Source: Datura wrightii
Lineage: Eukaryota; Streptophyta; Magnoliopsida; Solanales; Solanaceae
Length of the DNA: 64,000 nt
Direction: 5' to 3'
Assembly: GCA_035772735.1 (NCBI GenBank)
Contig: JASDFA010000010.1
Span: 126,799,501-126,863,500, forward strand
The position numbers and the translations under genes were made by a program. Of the stretch, positions 20,294 to 31,352 are shown in pieces; the stretch's first letter is position 1; each line of letters starts with the position of its first letter. The notes under the pieces are model-generated. The model saw only the letters and a list, made by a program, of their open reading frames with translations, was not told where the DNA came from and ran no database searches.

Positions 20294-21808
20294 TGATCAT
20301 GGGCTAAAATAGCATGCCTGAGTGATGCTTTATACCTTAATGTAGTCTTGTTTATCTAATTTATTTTATACATTATCATGTAATTTTATATAAATGTGAA
20401 TATATGTGCTAACCAACATGATTAGTCCTTGTTTTGTAGGTTTCAATGATTTGGAGGAACTAATTTATAAGTTGGTGAAGGAAAGGAATGGAGTCGGAAG
20501 CAATCGGCGAAAGTCGGCAAGGCCTAGGCATGGCAAGCGAGCAGATGCGGCAGCAGGCAGTGCTCCAAAGCACCAGCAACATGCCACGACATGCCATCCC
20601 CGCACCAAAGGAGTGTCAACGCGCTGCCCAAGCAGCGTGACACGCTGCCAATGCGGCAATAAGGCGGACTAGGGTCGATTTTGGGTGATTTCTAAAAAGC
20701 CTTCGCGTTACCTCCGTTTCACGGAGGCAGAGCTCCGCGATACACTCCGTGACACAGAGCCGTTCCATGAAAAGCTAAGTTGGGCACGTTTCTCATTTAT
20801 TATAAATAGGTCCCTTAGCTCCTAATTCCATTTTGTCACGATTTTATTCTGGAAAACTACCTAGGAGTGAAGGGAGAAGTGGGAGAACTCATCTAGGGTT
20901 TGGCAAATTCCCTTCTCATCTACCAAATTCATGTAAGTATGTTAGTTTAGTAGTAGTTAGTTGTAGTTTTACGAACATGAATGGAAAGAACCCTTCCTCT
21001 AGGGTTGAAGCCATGAATTATGATTGTGATTGTATGAAGTTGTTTTGGAATTAAGTTATTGATTGTTGTTTTCGTCTTGCATTCTGGACTATTGGTTGTT
21101 TTTATGATTGATCACCATGAAAGCATATACGTTAGCTTGGGCAATTGTTTGAGAAAGAATTACCTAGGTCAGGACATGAGAATGTAAAGGAGCATGTTTG
21201 TATCTCATGATATAATTTCGTGTTAGGATAGAAATATACCTAACACCTTGCTTGGTTGATAAACGGGGGTTATTAAGAGACCAACTTAGGATTATCACAT
21301 CACCACTCGAAGAAGTAGTTGTGAGGCTAAGTTGAGTTAAATGGTTAGACACACGAAAGTCCCTAATCGTTTCCCTGTAAACCACAACATAATTAATTGC
21401 CTGCGAACTAGAAATTAGCATCCTCGCTCACAATGATGCAGTGAGGCTAGTTTGCCGTGTTTAGAGGCTCGAAAGACCATGAACATGCAATTCTAATTAT
21501 GTGAAATAATAATCAATAGTTTCATGCTTAACCCATTGCAAATCTTAGCATCACATGATTATCTGGCTTTAACTCTATGTTTCTCCTAGAGTAAATTCAG
21601 GATATTTCGTTGACCAAAACTAGACTTAATTAAATCTCCCTCGAAAACTTATATAACCAACACTTGCGAAAGTTAAGATCACACTTGAAATGGATAGTTA
21701 GAGGAATGGGTCCAGTCCTTGTGGGTTCAACATTCCAGTTCTCTAAAAGAGCCACTATATTACTTGCACGACCCATACACTTGCGGACGCGCGAATGAGG
21801 GCACGTTA
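20294..21808 (+). repeat. B: 5' LTR
   Basis: Starts TGATCATGGGC, ends GGGCACGTTA. GC-rich palindromic units lie at 20600-20765 (GCAGCGTGACACGCTGC; TTCACGGAG with CTCCGTGACAC) upstream of TATAAATA at 20801-20808. An 88-codon frame in U3 recurs in the 3' copy but runs through the palindromes and is probably not coding. Confidence 0.9.
20640..20808 (+). promoter_or_regulatory. B LTR: GC-rich palindromes and TATA box
   Basis: Same design as the A/F LTRs although the rest of the LTR is different: palindromes with a GTGACACG / CGTGTCAC core, then TATAAATA at 20801-20808. The shared core in otherwise unlike LTRs points to a functional or spreading module. Confidence 0.45.
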
Positions 21809-21814
21809 TGTTTT

Positions 21815-21832
21815 TGGTGCCGTTGCCCGGGA
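21815..21832 (+). other. B: primer binding site (tRNA-Asp type)
   Basis: TGGTGCCGTTGCCCGGGA, two mismatches to the complement of the tRNA-Asp 3' end, six bases after the LTR. Confidence 0.8.
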
Positions 21833-21910
21833 GTAGGCGAAGTTTTGATAATTTATCTGTTTTTGTGTGATTTTTGAAATTTCCTCAAGTGTTGAGAAAC
21901 TTGGTCTTAG

Positions 21911-23512
21911 TCTGTTTATTTGCAGGTGACAGGTTGTCCTGCTGAGCTGGCTAGAAATAGAGAGCTTGTGGAACCGTTGCTGGAACCTGAACGTCAAATC
22001 CATTTGCAAAGGAGAGTAGCTCTAGAGCAAAAGCTGAAGAGACTTCAAGAAAAGGTACAACAACAACCACCCGCGGGACAAGCACCATTGTCATCAAAAG
22101 CAATGGCAGCAAGACCAGTTTGCGAAGTGGCAATCCCACTAGCAATGAATGTGACCTCTAGCCTCCGTAAACCAGAGCCTGGAGGGCACTTTGAGCTTAA
22201 ACAGAACATGGTGCAGCTGTTACATTCTAGTGGTCAATTCACTGGGATGGCACATGAGGACCCGCAGCAGCACCTACAGAGCTTTTTAGAGATTAGTGAC
22301 ACGTTTATCCCCACCGGCGTGTCCACAGATTATGTCCGACTGACCCTCTTCCCATTTTCACTGTTGGGAGAGGCGAAAAAGTGGCTGAAGGCTGAGCCAC
22401 CGAACTCCATAACTTCATGGAATGACTTGGCTAAGAAGTTCCTTATCAGATTCTTCCCTTCAGGCAAAACTGCAAAGTTAAGAAGTGAAATACTCAGTTT
22501 CAAGCAGAGGCCTGATGAGAACTTATATATGGCTTGGGAAAGATTCAAGTCATTGTTGAGAGACTGCCCCCATCACCAGCAATCAAATGAAGTGCTAGCC
22601 CATACCTTTGTAGAAAGTCTAGACCCACACACAAAAATATTATTAGACTCTGCATCGGGTGGGCAAGCCTTGGAGAAGACGTATGATGAGTTGTACACTT
22701 TGTTGAACAAAATTGCACAAGGAAATCCAGAGTGGCACAACGAGTCATTGAGGGGGGCAGGAAAGAGATCGGGGTTGATAGAAGTAGATGGTTTGAATGC
22801 CTTGGCAGCACAGTTAGCTTCGTTCCACCATCAAATGATGACTCAGTTCAATAAACTGAGTATGAACCAACATCAGGGCCAGGTTAATGCAGTTCAGCAA
22901 GCTCCGAGTTGGTGTGAAATTTGTGGTAATACTGGGCACAATGCAGAATCTTGTGGAGCCAATCCAGAGTCAGTCAATTTTGTTGGTAATGTGTAGCACA
23001 ACAATCAGAATTTTGGAACCAGTTACAAAAGAAATTGGTAGGGCCACCCGAATTTTTCTTGGGGTGGAAACCAAAAGCAGAATTATATGCAACCTCAACA
23101 ACAACAGTATTAGCAGAATAGGCAGAATGATGGGAAATTGAGTAGCAGCATTGAGGAAACACTACAGAAAATTATGGAGACCCAGATTCAGTTAGCAGAA
23201 AATCAGGCGAGGATGTCAACAGACTTATTGAATCAACAAGTAGCCACCGGAAATCTTGTAAAACAAGTGGGTCTGATAGCAGCTGCTCAGAAAATGAGGT
23301 CGCAGGGGGGATTACCAAGCGATGCAGATCCTAACCCCCGGCAAATCAATGCCATCAGTCTTAGAAGTGGAAAGCAATTAGCTGATGCAATGCCTAAAGA
23401 GTTGAGAAAGAAGGTGCAGCCGAAGTTGGTTAGACCAGGACCATCCATCAACATGGGAGATAATCACAGTGCTGGGCAAAAAAATGCGCAACCTTCCTTG
23501 CAACCAACATAA
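21911..23512 (+). pseudogene. gag: B: gag (in-frame stops only)
   Basis: Opens after TAG at 21908, directly downstream of an acceptor-like pyrimidine stretch and GCAG, as AELARNRELVEPLLEPERQ. There is no ATG before MAARPVCEVAIP. Capsid core: GHFELKQNMVQLLHSSGQFTG, LFPFSLLGEAKKWLKAEPPN, LDSASGGQALEKTYDELYTLL. The knuckle CEICGNTGHNAESCG lies near 22915-22960. It is open for 358 codons to TAG at 22994, then has TAG at 23039 and 23111 and TAA at 23510. There are no frameshifts, so the copy decayed by point substitution only. Confidence 0.92.
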
Positions 23513-24403
23513 AGACCACTACTACCATTCCCTCAAAAATTCAGAAAGAGCAAGGAGGAGGAATGCTTCAAAAAGTTCTTTGAGAGTTTCAAACAACTTC
23601 ACATAAATTTGCCTCTTATTGATGTCTTGCAGGGAATGCCCAAGTATGCTAAATACTTGAAGGACGTGATGGAGAACAAAGTTAGATTGGTGGACGTCCA
23701 GACTGTAGCACTGACTTAGGAATGCAGTCACAGGGTATTGAGCAAAATGCCAAAGAAGCTCAAAGACCCAGGGAGTTTTATCCTCCCCATACAAATTGGT
23801 AAAGCTGAGGTGCTACGAGCTTTGTGTGACTTAGGGGCAGCAGTTAATCTAATGCCCCTATCCTTATTCAACACTCTGGGGTTGGGAAAACCGAGACCGA
23901 CGAGGTTGATGCTACAGCTGGCTGACAAGTCGCGAGTGACACCTGATGGAATAATAGAGGACCTTCTCATCAAAGTAGATAAGTTCATTATACCTGCTGA
24001 TTTTATTGTCTTAGATTTTTAGGTTGATAACCAGGTACCCCTGATCTTGGGATGGCCATTCTTGGCCACTGGAGGAGCGGTGATTGACTTGAAAGCAGGA
24101 ACCCTGAAAATGACGGTTTAGGATGAAGAAGAAATCTTCCGCGTTTACCAAGAAATGAACCCATCTGTACACTACAGAAACCTTTGTCAGGTTAGTGTGT
24201 TGGCAGAGGATGAGTGTGGGGTGGAGGATTCCACAGGTGCACGACCAAAGGCAAGGTCAAGTGTTCAGCCTGAGTCCGATAAAGGGCTTCAAATTGAGAA
24301 GAAGTTGGAGAAAGAGAGGAACGGAGTGGAGGCTGTTTCCTCTAAACAGCAAAAGAAAAGGAGATGGTTCTCGAAAGAGAACCCAAGTATGAGGATGTCC
24401 TGA
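23513..24403 (+). pseudogene. B: retropepsin-like protease (in-frame stops)
   Basis: Same frame as gag. Lead KKFFESFKQLHINLPLIDVLQGMPKYAKYLKD, active loop LCDLGAAVNLMPLSLFNTLGLG (about 23823-23890, again D-L-G), then IPADFIVLDF and LILGWPFLATGGAVIDLKAG. Stops are TAG at 23717, 24020 and 24119. The C-terminal part after the protease (24155-24403) is Lys/Glu-rich and of no known domain. The frame ends 12 bases before the hairpin element. Confidence 0.88.
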
Positions 24404-24415
24404 AAAGGACAGTCC

Positions 24416-24464
24416 ACGTCGTGCCACGACGTAAAATAAGGCGCTTCTTGGGAGGCAACCCAAG
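24416..24464 (+). ncRNA. B: tandem hairpin element after gag-protease
   Basis: ACGTCGTG-C-CACGACGT (24416-24432) and CTTGGG-AGGCAA-CCCAAG (24447-24464), with GGCGCT between them. Loop 2 (AGGCAA) and the GGCGCT spacer are the same as in A, E and F, while the stem bases differ on both sides and still pair. That is covariation seen directly in the sequence. Confidence 0.65.
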
Positions 24465-26377
24465 GGTACCTCAAGTACAATTTGTAATTTTGATTTTTGT
24501 GTTGCTTTTGTTATTTTCATTTTGTTTGTGTTTTTGTTGGAAAGTTAAGCACAGATGGCAGGAAGTCTGAGTACCGAGACGGTGGAAGCTAAAGAGCATG
24601 GAATGGAAGAAGTGTGGGGTCAAACACCCACCTCTGAAAACATGAAAGGAAAACATGCTTTTAGCTTGGCATAGAGGCTCAGGGAGTATTTCTCACCCTT
24701 TAAATATTAATTTGATGCTATGAGGACATAACATGATTTAAGTGTGGGGTGAAGGGAAATTTCTTTAAAATTTCAATTTTTGTGTGCTTAACGATTTTTG
24801 GTGAATGTAATGCTTGTGAGGAATTTGAAAAATTTGAAATTTTTTTGTGAATTAAGCATGACTTCATCACCCGTTGGTTTTTCTTTTCGGTTCTTTACCA
24901 ACGGCGGGGGGGGGGGGGGGGGTCTTTGAACTGAAGAATAAAATTTTTCTTTTTCTCTCTTTTTTCTTTATATAGTGTTTTTAGTCATAGTTAGGGACTG
25001 TTTCAGACGATGGATGAATGACGACCGTCTTGAGGAAAAATTAGTCGATAGGTTTTGGGTTTTTGAAACCATAACTAAGTGGTGCTTGATATTCTTGTTA
25101 TGTGTTATACGTGATTGTAAGATGCCAGTATCTTCAGTGTGAAGCATGCAAGTGTATAACTTTGTTTGAGACACCTAGGCTCTTGAATTTGACTCGATAT
25201 GATTGAAGCTTAATTCTGAATTCTTGTGATTAGCTGAGTAAGAGTCTGCTGAATGTGTCTTGAATTGAGCATGTGCCATGAGTGTAAGGTTTTTGAGTAT
25301 TCTATGCTATTATGGATTGTCTAGAACTTGCCTGGTGTGTTTATAAAATGAAATGAAGGATGTGAATTGTAGGAGATGATTTAGGCATTTCTTTGAATGA
25401 ACCAAATCTTAATCCCTCATGTCACCTACCTTGAAAAATTGATCCTAGTTAGCCCCATTGAGCCTTGAGCCTATTCTTTGACAGCTGCAACATAAGCTTA
25501 ATCCTTTTTCTTTCATTAGCCTTGAACTTTATTCAAAACTCCTAAGCACTTAAGGGAAAAATATGAAAGAGTGAAGGAGTGAGAAGAAGAAAAAGAAGGA
25601 AAAATGGAAGTTGTGAAAGTTGAGAAAGGTCAAGGCTGCACTGATGTGAAAACGGTTGATTATTGTAAGGAGTAAGAAAACAAATTAATGAAAAATTATT
25701 TATAGAGCTCTTTACTAATAAGCCAAAAGTACTTAAAAGAAAAGGGGAACAAAAGAGGAAAAAGAAAGCTGAAAGGAGAAAAAGGTGAAGTAAGAGAAGG
25801 GAAGTTCGTAATGAGGGCATAATGTATTAAAAGCGCTTGGGAAAGTTAGTCACTATTATCGGCCAGAATAGTACCTACCTGTCCCTTAGCTTACATTACA
25901 ACCCATTAAGTCCTACTTGATCTTACATTCACACATCCGTAAATTAGTGGAATAAAACACTAAGGGCAAGCTTATGGGTCATTACATGATGCATGTGAAT
26001 TCTTTGTGAGAGTGAGCGTAATTCTATTCATGCACCCACACATGTTGTGATTTTAAAATTATTTTTGCGTGTGAAATTGGGTAACTCTCTTTCCGTGAGG
26101 GCACATGTTGAATGATGGATATAATTCATGTCGGATTTCTTAATCAGTTGATTTGCATGAGTTTGCTAATATTGAGAGTCGATTCTTGAGGTTAAGAAGT
26201 CTTAACATAGTTGTACTTCATTTCGATGATCAAATCATGCAGGCTCTATTGTTAGCTTGTTATCTTACATAATCATTGTAGCCGTAGCTTGGATATTCTT
26301 GCTAAATGAGTTATCTCCATATGCATGAGATGTAAAAGGTTGTTCAAGGACGAACAAGACTTTAAGTGTGGGGTAGG
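24465..26377 (+). other. B: 3' non-coding region and polypurine tract
   Basis: No ORF2 and no credible gene. A 17-base G run is at 24906-24922. AATGACGACCGTCTTGAGG at 25017-25035 and the AAGGGCAAGCTTATGGGTC block near 25967 match A, E and F. An AAG-rich stretch covers 25550-25800. A hairpin related to TTGTTCG-AGGA-CGAACAA lies at 26341-26358. AAGTGTGGGGT occurs near 24610, 24739 and 26363. The last is next to the 3' LTR and is the probable polypurine tract. Confidence 0.7.
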
Positions 26378-27889
26378 TGATCGTGGGCTAAAATAGCATG
26401 CCCTAGTGATGCTTTATACCTTAATGTAGTCTTGTTTATCTAATTTATTTTATACATTTTCATGTAATTTTATATAAATGTGAATATATGTGCTAACCAA
26501 CATGATTAGTTCTTGTTTTGTAGGTTTCAATGATTTGGAGGAAGTAATTTATAAGTTGGTGAAGGAAAGGAATGGAGTCGGAAGCAATCGGCGAAAGTCG
26601 GCAAGGCCTAGGCATGGCAAGCGAGTAGATGCGGCAGCAGGCAGTGCTCCAGCGCGCCAGCAACATGCCACGACGTGCCATCCCCACGCCAGAGGAGTGT
26701 CAACACGCTGCCCAAGCAGCATGACACGCTGCCAATGCAGCAAGAAGGCGGACTAGGGTCGATTTTGGGTGATTTCCAGAAAGCCTTCGCGTTACCTCCG
26801 TGTCACGGAGGCAGAGCTCCACGATACACTCCGTGACACGGAGCCGTTCCATGACAAGATAAGTTGGGCACGTTTCTCATTTATTATAAATAGGTCCCTT
26901 AGCTCCTAATTTCATTTTGTCACGATTTTAGTCTGGAAAACTACCTAGGAGTGAAGGGAGAAGTGGGAGAACCCATCTAGGGTTTTGCAAATTCCCTTCT
27001 CATCTACCGAATTCATGTAAGTATGTTAGTTTAGTAGTAGTTAGTTGTAGTTTTATGAACATGAATGGCAAGAACCCTTCCTCTAGGGTTGAAGCCATGA
27101 ATTATGATTGTGATTGTATGAAGTTGTTTTGGAATTAAGTTATTGATTGTTGTTTTCGTCTTGCATTCTGGATTGTTGGTTGTTTTTATGATTGATCACC
27201 ATGAAAGCATATACGTTAGCTTGGGCAATTGTTTGAGAAAGAATTACCTAGGTCAGGACATGAGAATGTAAGGAGCATGTTTGTATCTCACGATATAATT
27301 TCGTGTTAGGATAGAAATATACCTAACACCTTGCTTGGTTGATAAACGGGGGTTATTAAGAGACCAACTTAGGATTATCACATCACCACTCAACGAAGTA
27401 GTTGTGAGGCTAAGTTGAGTTAAATGGTTAGACGCACGAAAGTCCCTAATCGTTTCCCTGTAAACCACAACATAATTAATTGCCCGCGAACTAGAAATTA
27501 GCATGCTCGCTCACAATGATGCAGTGAGGCTAGTTTGCCGTGTTTAGAGGCTCGAAATACCATGAACATACAATTCTAATTATGTGAAATAATAATCGAT
27601 AGTCATACTTAATCCATTGCAAATTGTAGCATCACATGATTATCTGGCTTTAACTCTATGTTGCTCCTAGAGTAAATTCAGGATATTGCGTTGACCAAAA
27701 CTAGACTTAATTAAATCTCCCTCGAAAACTTATATAACCACCACTTGCGAAAGTTAAGATCACACTTGAAATGGATAGTTAGAGGAATGGGTCCAGTCCC
27801 TGTGGGTTCGACATTCCGGTTCTCTAAAAGAGCCACTATATTACTTGCACGACCCGTACACTTGCGGACGCGCGAATGAGGGCACGTCA
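26378..27889 (+). repeat. B: 3' LTR
   Basis: Starts TGATCGTGGGC, ends GGCACGTCA, with TATAAATA at 26885-26892. It differs from the 5' copy by scattered substitutions and small indels only, so B inserted after the H LTR was in place and not very long ago in relative terms. Confidence 0.9.
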
Positions 27890-28294
27890 ATTACACAGCC
27901 ATGCCTTTATACCCTGACAAGGTTTATTGGGTCGTCTCGATAGGATGTACAAATCAAACTCTACGTTTAGCTCGGGTGGTTACATGTCGACTAACAGACT
28001 CTCTCACATTATAGTTCAATCGCATATTTTAGAATATGTTTACAACTCTTATATCAGTTATACTAGTTTTCAATACTCTTGTATTTCAGTTTAGTTACAT
28101 CATGTTTAATTATGGTCAGGATCACTTTATATATTTTAGCATGTTTATTTATAATATTCTTTCAGCATGATTATGTTCAAAAATTTCTTGACCTCGCATA
28201 CACAGTACATTCAAAGTACTGATGCATGCTTTCAATGTTATATCATTTTATGATATAGGCTCGGGCTCTCTGGCTCAACATCAGGGTTAGCATC
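27890..28294 (+). mobile_element. H: gypsy LTR, second segment
   Basis: Continues H after the ATTAC duplication. CATGCCTTTATACCCT near 27900 and TATCATTTTATGATA near 28242 match the D LTR at 43250 and 43615. Interrupted at 28294 by F. No coding signal. Confidence 0.75.
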
Positions 28295-29714
28295 TGATCT
28301 TGGGCAGATTTATATGCCCAAGTGATACTCAAAAGTGTCATTTTCGCCTTGTTTATCTATCAATGTGTATACATTCTCATGTAATTGGTAATAAAACGTG
28401 AATTTATACTGACCAACATGATTAGCATTGTTTTGCAGGTAAAATGTGATTTCGGGAAGCTAAAATGCATGTTGAAGGATATCGGAGTTGGACTTGGATG
28501 CGAGCAAGGGAAAAAGCATTGGACAGCATGAAATAAAGGGGATCCGCGATGGAGCCGTGTCACGCTGCCATCGCGGAGGCATTCTGCTTGGATGGGGAAA
28601 ATTCACCCAATTTCCAATGGAGGTCCGCGTTTGCTCGGTGGCACGGAGCCAGTGCTCCACGATGCATGTCGTGCCACGTTGAGCCTGAATTCCCGGACCC
28701 CTAGTTCCAATGAGGGTCCGCGTTCATGGCGTGTCACGGAGGCAGTGCTCCGCGATGCACTCCGTGACACGTTGCTCATTATTCCGGGAAAAATTCCCAG
28801 CAGTATAAATAGAACACTTAAGTTCATTTTTCAGAATTCTGACTGGGTGGAGCAAGGACGTGGGTTACAGGCAGTTGAGGGACGAAAATTTCAGGGTTTT
28901 TTCTCTCTTTCTTTCTTCTTTAATTCAATTGCTTGTATGATTAACACTCATTTTATGATGATTAATCCACAAATGAGTGGCTAATTCCTATCCTTGCTGA
29001 GGTTATGAACAATTGTGATGAAATTTGATTATTGATTCTATGGTTTTTCATCTTTTCTTCCATGTTGTTCTATTAATTCTTGTTTTTACTGCATTGGTGT
29101 GTGGCCTACATTAATGTACATCTAAAAAGTCCGGTTTCACTCGAGAGAGCACGAAATTGGAAAGTTGTGAATTAATAGGATATGTTCTTTACTTGATTTG
29201 GGAAAATTGAGTCTTAATTTGCTTTCAAGATAGAAATATACCTGAAAGTCGTATTAGTCAATTTAGGAACCGAAATTGTATAGCTAGGACATGAATTGCA
29301 TTTGATCACAGAAATGTAGACGGATGGTTCATGATTCTTAAGTGAGGTTAAATACGAGAGTTTTAATCTCTTGGCAGATGTTCTTGGCTAGCAACTGGAG
29401 GAAAAGATTAACCAAAGTATGATGATAATTAGTTTCCTTACATGTTCGTTTAACCTCAGCATGCTTTCATTCATAGTTCAGATTCAAAGTAGATAATTGT
29501 TCTTAGTTTTAGTATAGAAATTTATAAAACAAACTATCAACTTTTTGGTTACGCTGTTGTCTGCATTTTTAGAAGTAAAATATAGTACACTTGAGCAATT
29601 TGCACTTCATCCAAGTCTCTGTGGGATTGATACTTGTCTTACTAAAGCCACTTACTACTTGTTCGACCACGTGCACTTGCGTGTCGGTTTATAACCCCAA
29701 CAAACACCCGAACA
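28295..29714 (+). repeat. F: 5' LTR
   Basis: TGATCTTGGGC to CCCGAACA, 1420 bases. U3 palindromes at 28540-28775, TATAAATA at 28804-28811. Confidence 0.92.
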
Positions 29715-29720
29715 AGTTTT

Positions 29721-29738
29721 TGGCGTCGTTGCCGGGGA
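29721..29738 (+). other. F: primer binding site (tRNA-Asp type)
   Basis: TGGCGTCGTTGCCGGGGA, one mismatch to the complement of the tRNA-Asp 3' end. Confidence 0.85.
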
Positions 29739-29844
29739 GTTGGCAATTGGTGAAATTGTTTGAAGTGTTAATTTACTGTATTTTTATTTTCTTAGTGTTG
29801 ACAACTTGGTCTTAGCTTGTATTTTGCAGACTTAATTGCTGTGA

Positions 29845-31352
29845 ACACTGGCAAGAGACAAGGAGCTAGTGGAATCTTATATAGAGCCTGAAAGAATATT
29901 TCACAGTAAGAGAAGAGAAGATCTACAAAGAAAGCTGTAGTTGCTCAGACAGACGATCATGGAGCAACAACAGAATCCACCGGTAGTACGGGCAGTGTTA
30001 GTGCCCGAAGAAGCAGCAGCACGGCCGGTTCGCGAGGTGGCAATCCCACATGCAAATAATGTTACATCAAGTATCCGCAAACCAGAGCCGGGAGGGAGAT
30101 TTGAACTTAAACAAAATATGGTGCAGTTGTTGCACACAAGCGGGCAATTTACCGGTCTCCCTCATGAAGATCCACAGCAGCATCTCCAAAACTTTTTGGA
30201 GATAAGTGACACTTACATACCCGCGGGAGTGTCACCAGACTATGTCCGGCTTACATTATTTCCATTCTCATTACTAGGAGAAGCCAAGAGGTGGTTGAAA
30301 GCTGAGCCACCGAATTCTATTTCTACGTGGGATTATCTTGCACGGAAGTTCTTGATAAGGTTTTTTCCCTCTGGTAAAACAGCAAGACTTAGAAGTCAAA
30401 TTCTAAATTTCAAACAGAGGGAGGGAGAAAATTTATATCAGGCCTGGGAGAGATTTAAATCCATGTTGCGGGATTGTCCTCCTCATCATCAATCCAATGA
30501 TTTATTGGTGCACACATTTATTGAGGGTTTGGAACCCCACACCAAAATATTGCTAGACTCAGCAGCTGGAGGGCAAGCGCTGGAGAAGACTTATGAGGAG
30601 TTGTATACCTTGTTGAACCGAATTTCACAGGGCAATCCAGAATGGAATGTTGATTCATCACGAGGTGGGACAAGGAAAGCAGCAGGAGTGCTTGAAGTGG
30701 ATGGGTTTACAGCTATCGCTGCACAGATAGCTGCATGCAAAATCAATTGAACAATCACTTCAGCAACATGACATTGAGCCAGCCTCCAGCCCCAGTTAAT
30801 GCAGTCCAGCAGATGTGGTGTGAAGTGTGTGGATGCAGTGAGCACTCAGCTGAGTGTTGTGGAGCCAATCCTGACTCGGTAAACTTTGTGGGTAATGCAC
30901 AAAGGAACCACCTGTAGTATGGTAGTAGCTACAACTCCAATTGGAGGAATCATCGTAATTTCTCATGGGGTAGCAACAACCATCAGGGCCAAAGTTCGGG
31001 TCAGGGTGTGCAAAGGAATCAAGGAGGGCAGCAGAACTACCAAGCTCAATTCAGAAACAACAATGCACCTCCTCCACCACCATCACCCAGCATTGAGGAG
31101 ATGTTCAAGACCATGATAGCTAACCAAGCTCAATTGCAGGCTGACTATGTGAAATTGGCAGCCGAAGTGAAAAACAACCAGTTAGCTACCAAGGCACTTG
31201 AATATCAATTTGGGCAATTTGCTAGTGCCCAAAACTCAAGGCCTAGAGGAGGACTGCCAAGCGACACAGATCCTAATCCCAAGCAGGTAAATGCAGTGAC
31301 CACAAGGAGTGGTTTGCAGCTGAAAGAGGTGGAACCAGAAAGACCACCTCAA
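29845..31352 (+). pseudogene. gag: F: gag (broken)
   Basis: Same gag as A. TAG at 29938 stands where A has CAG (in AAGCTGCAGTTG), then 269 codons are open from 29941 with the full capsid core (FELKQNMVQLLHTSGQFTG, LFPFSLLGEAKRWLKAEPPN, FKQREGENLYQAWERFKSML). A one-base deletion near 30733 shifts the frame. The knuckle CEVCGCSEHSAECCG follows near 30818-30862. TAG at 30915 comes next, then the Gln/Asn-rich and proline-run part to TAG at 31353. Confidence 0.9.

Larger units (their letters stand above)
20294..27889 (+). mobile_element. B: pol-less Athila/Tat-like retrotransposon
   Basis: Complete element with LTRs 20294-21808 and 26378-27889 (TGATC to GTCA; the 5' copy ends TTA) and a perfect target duplication ATTAC at 20289-20293 and 27890-27894. 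Contents: tRNA-Asp-type primer site, a single long gag-protease frame, the tandem hairpin element, about 1.9 kb of non-coding sequence and a polypurine tract. RT, RNase H, integrase and ORF2 are all absent, so this is a plain TR-GAG-type non-autonomous element. It sits inside the H LTR. Confidence 0.93.

Noticed and set aside
20406..20672. 88-codon frame in both B LTRs
   Set aside because: Lies in U3 across GC-rich palindromes. No domain is recognisable, and the related LTR Z does not keep the frame.
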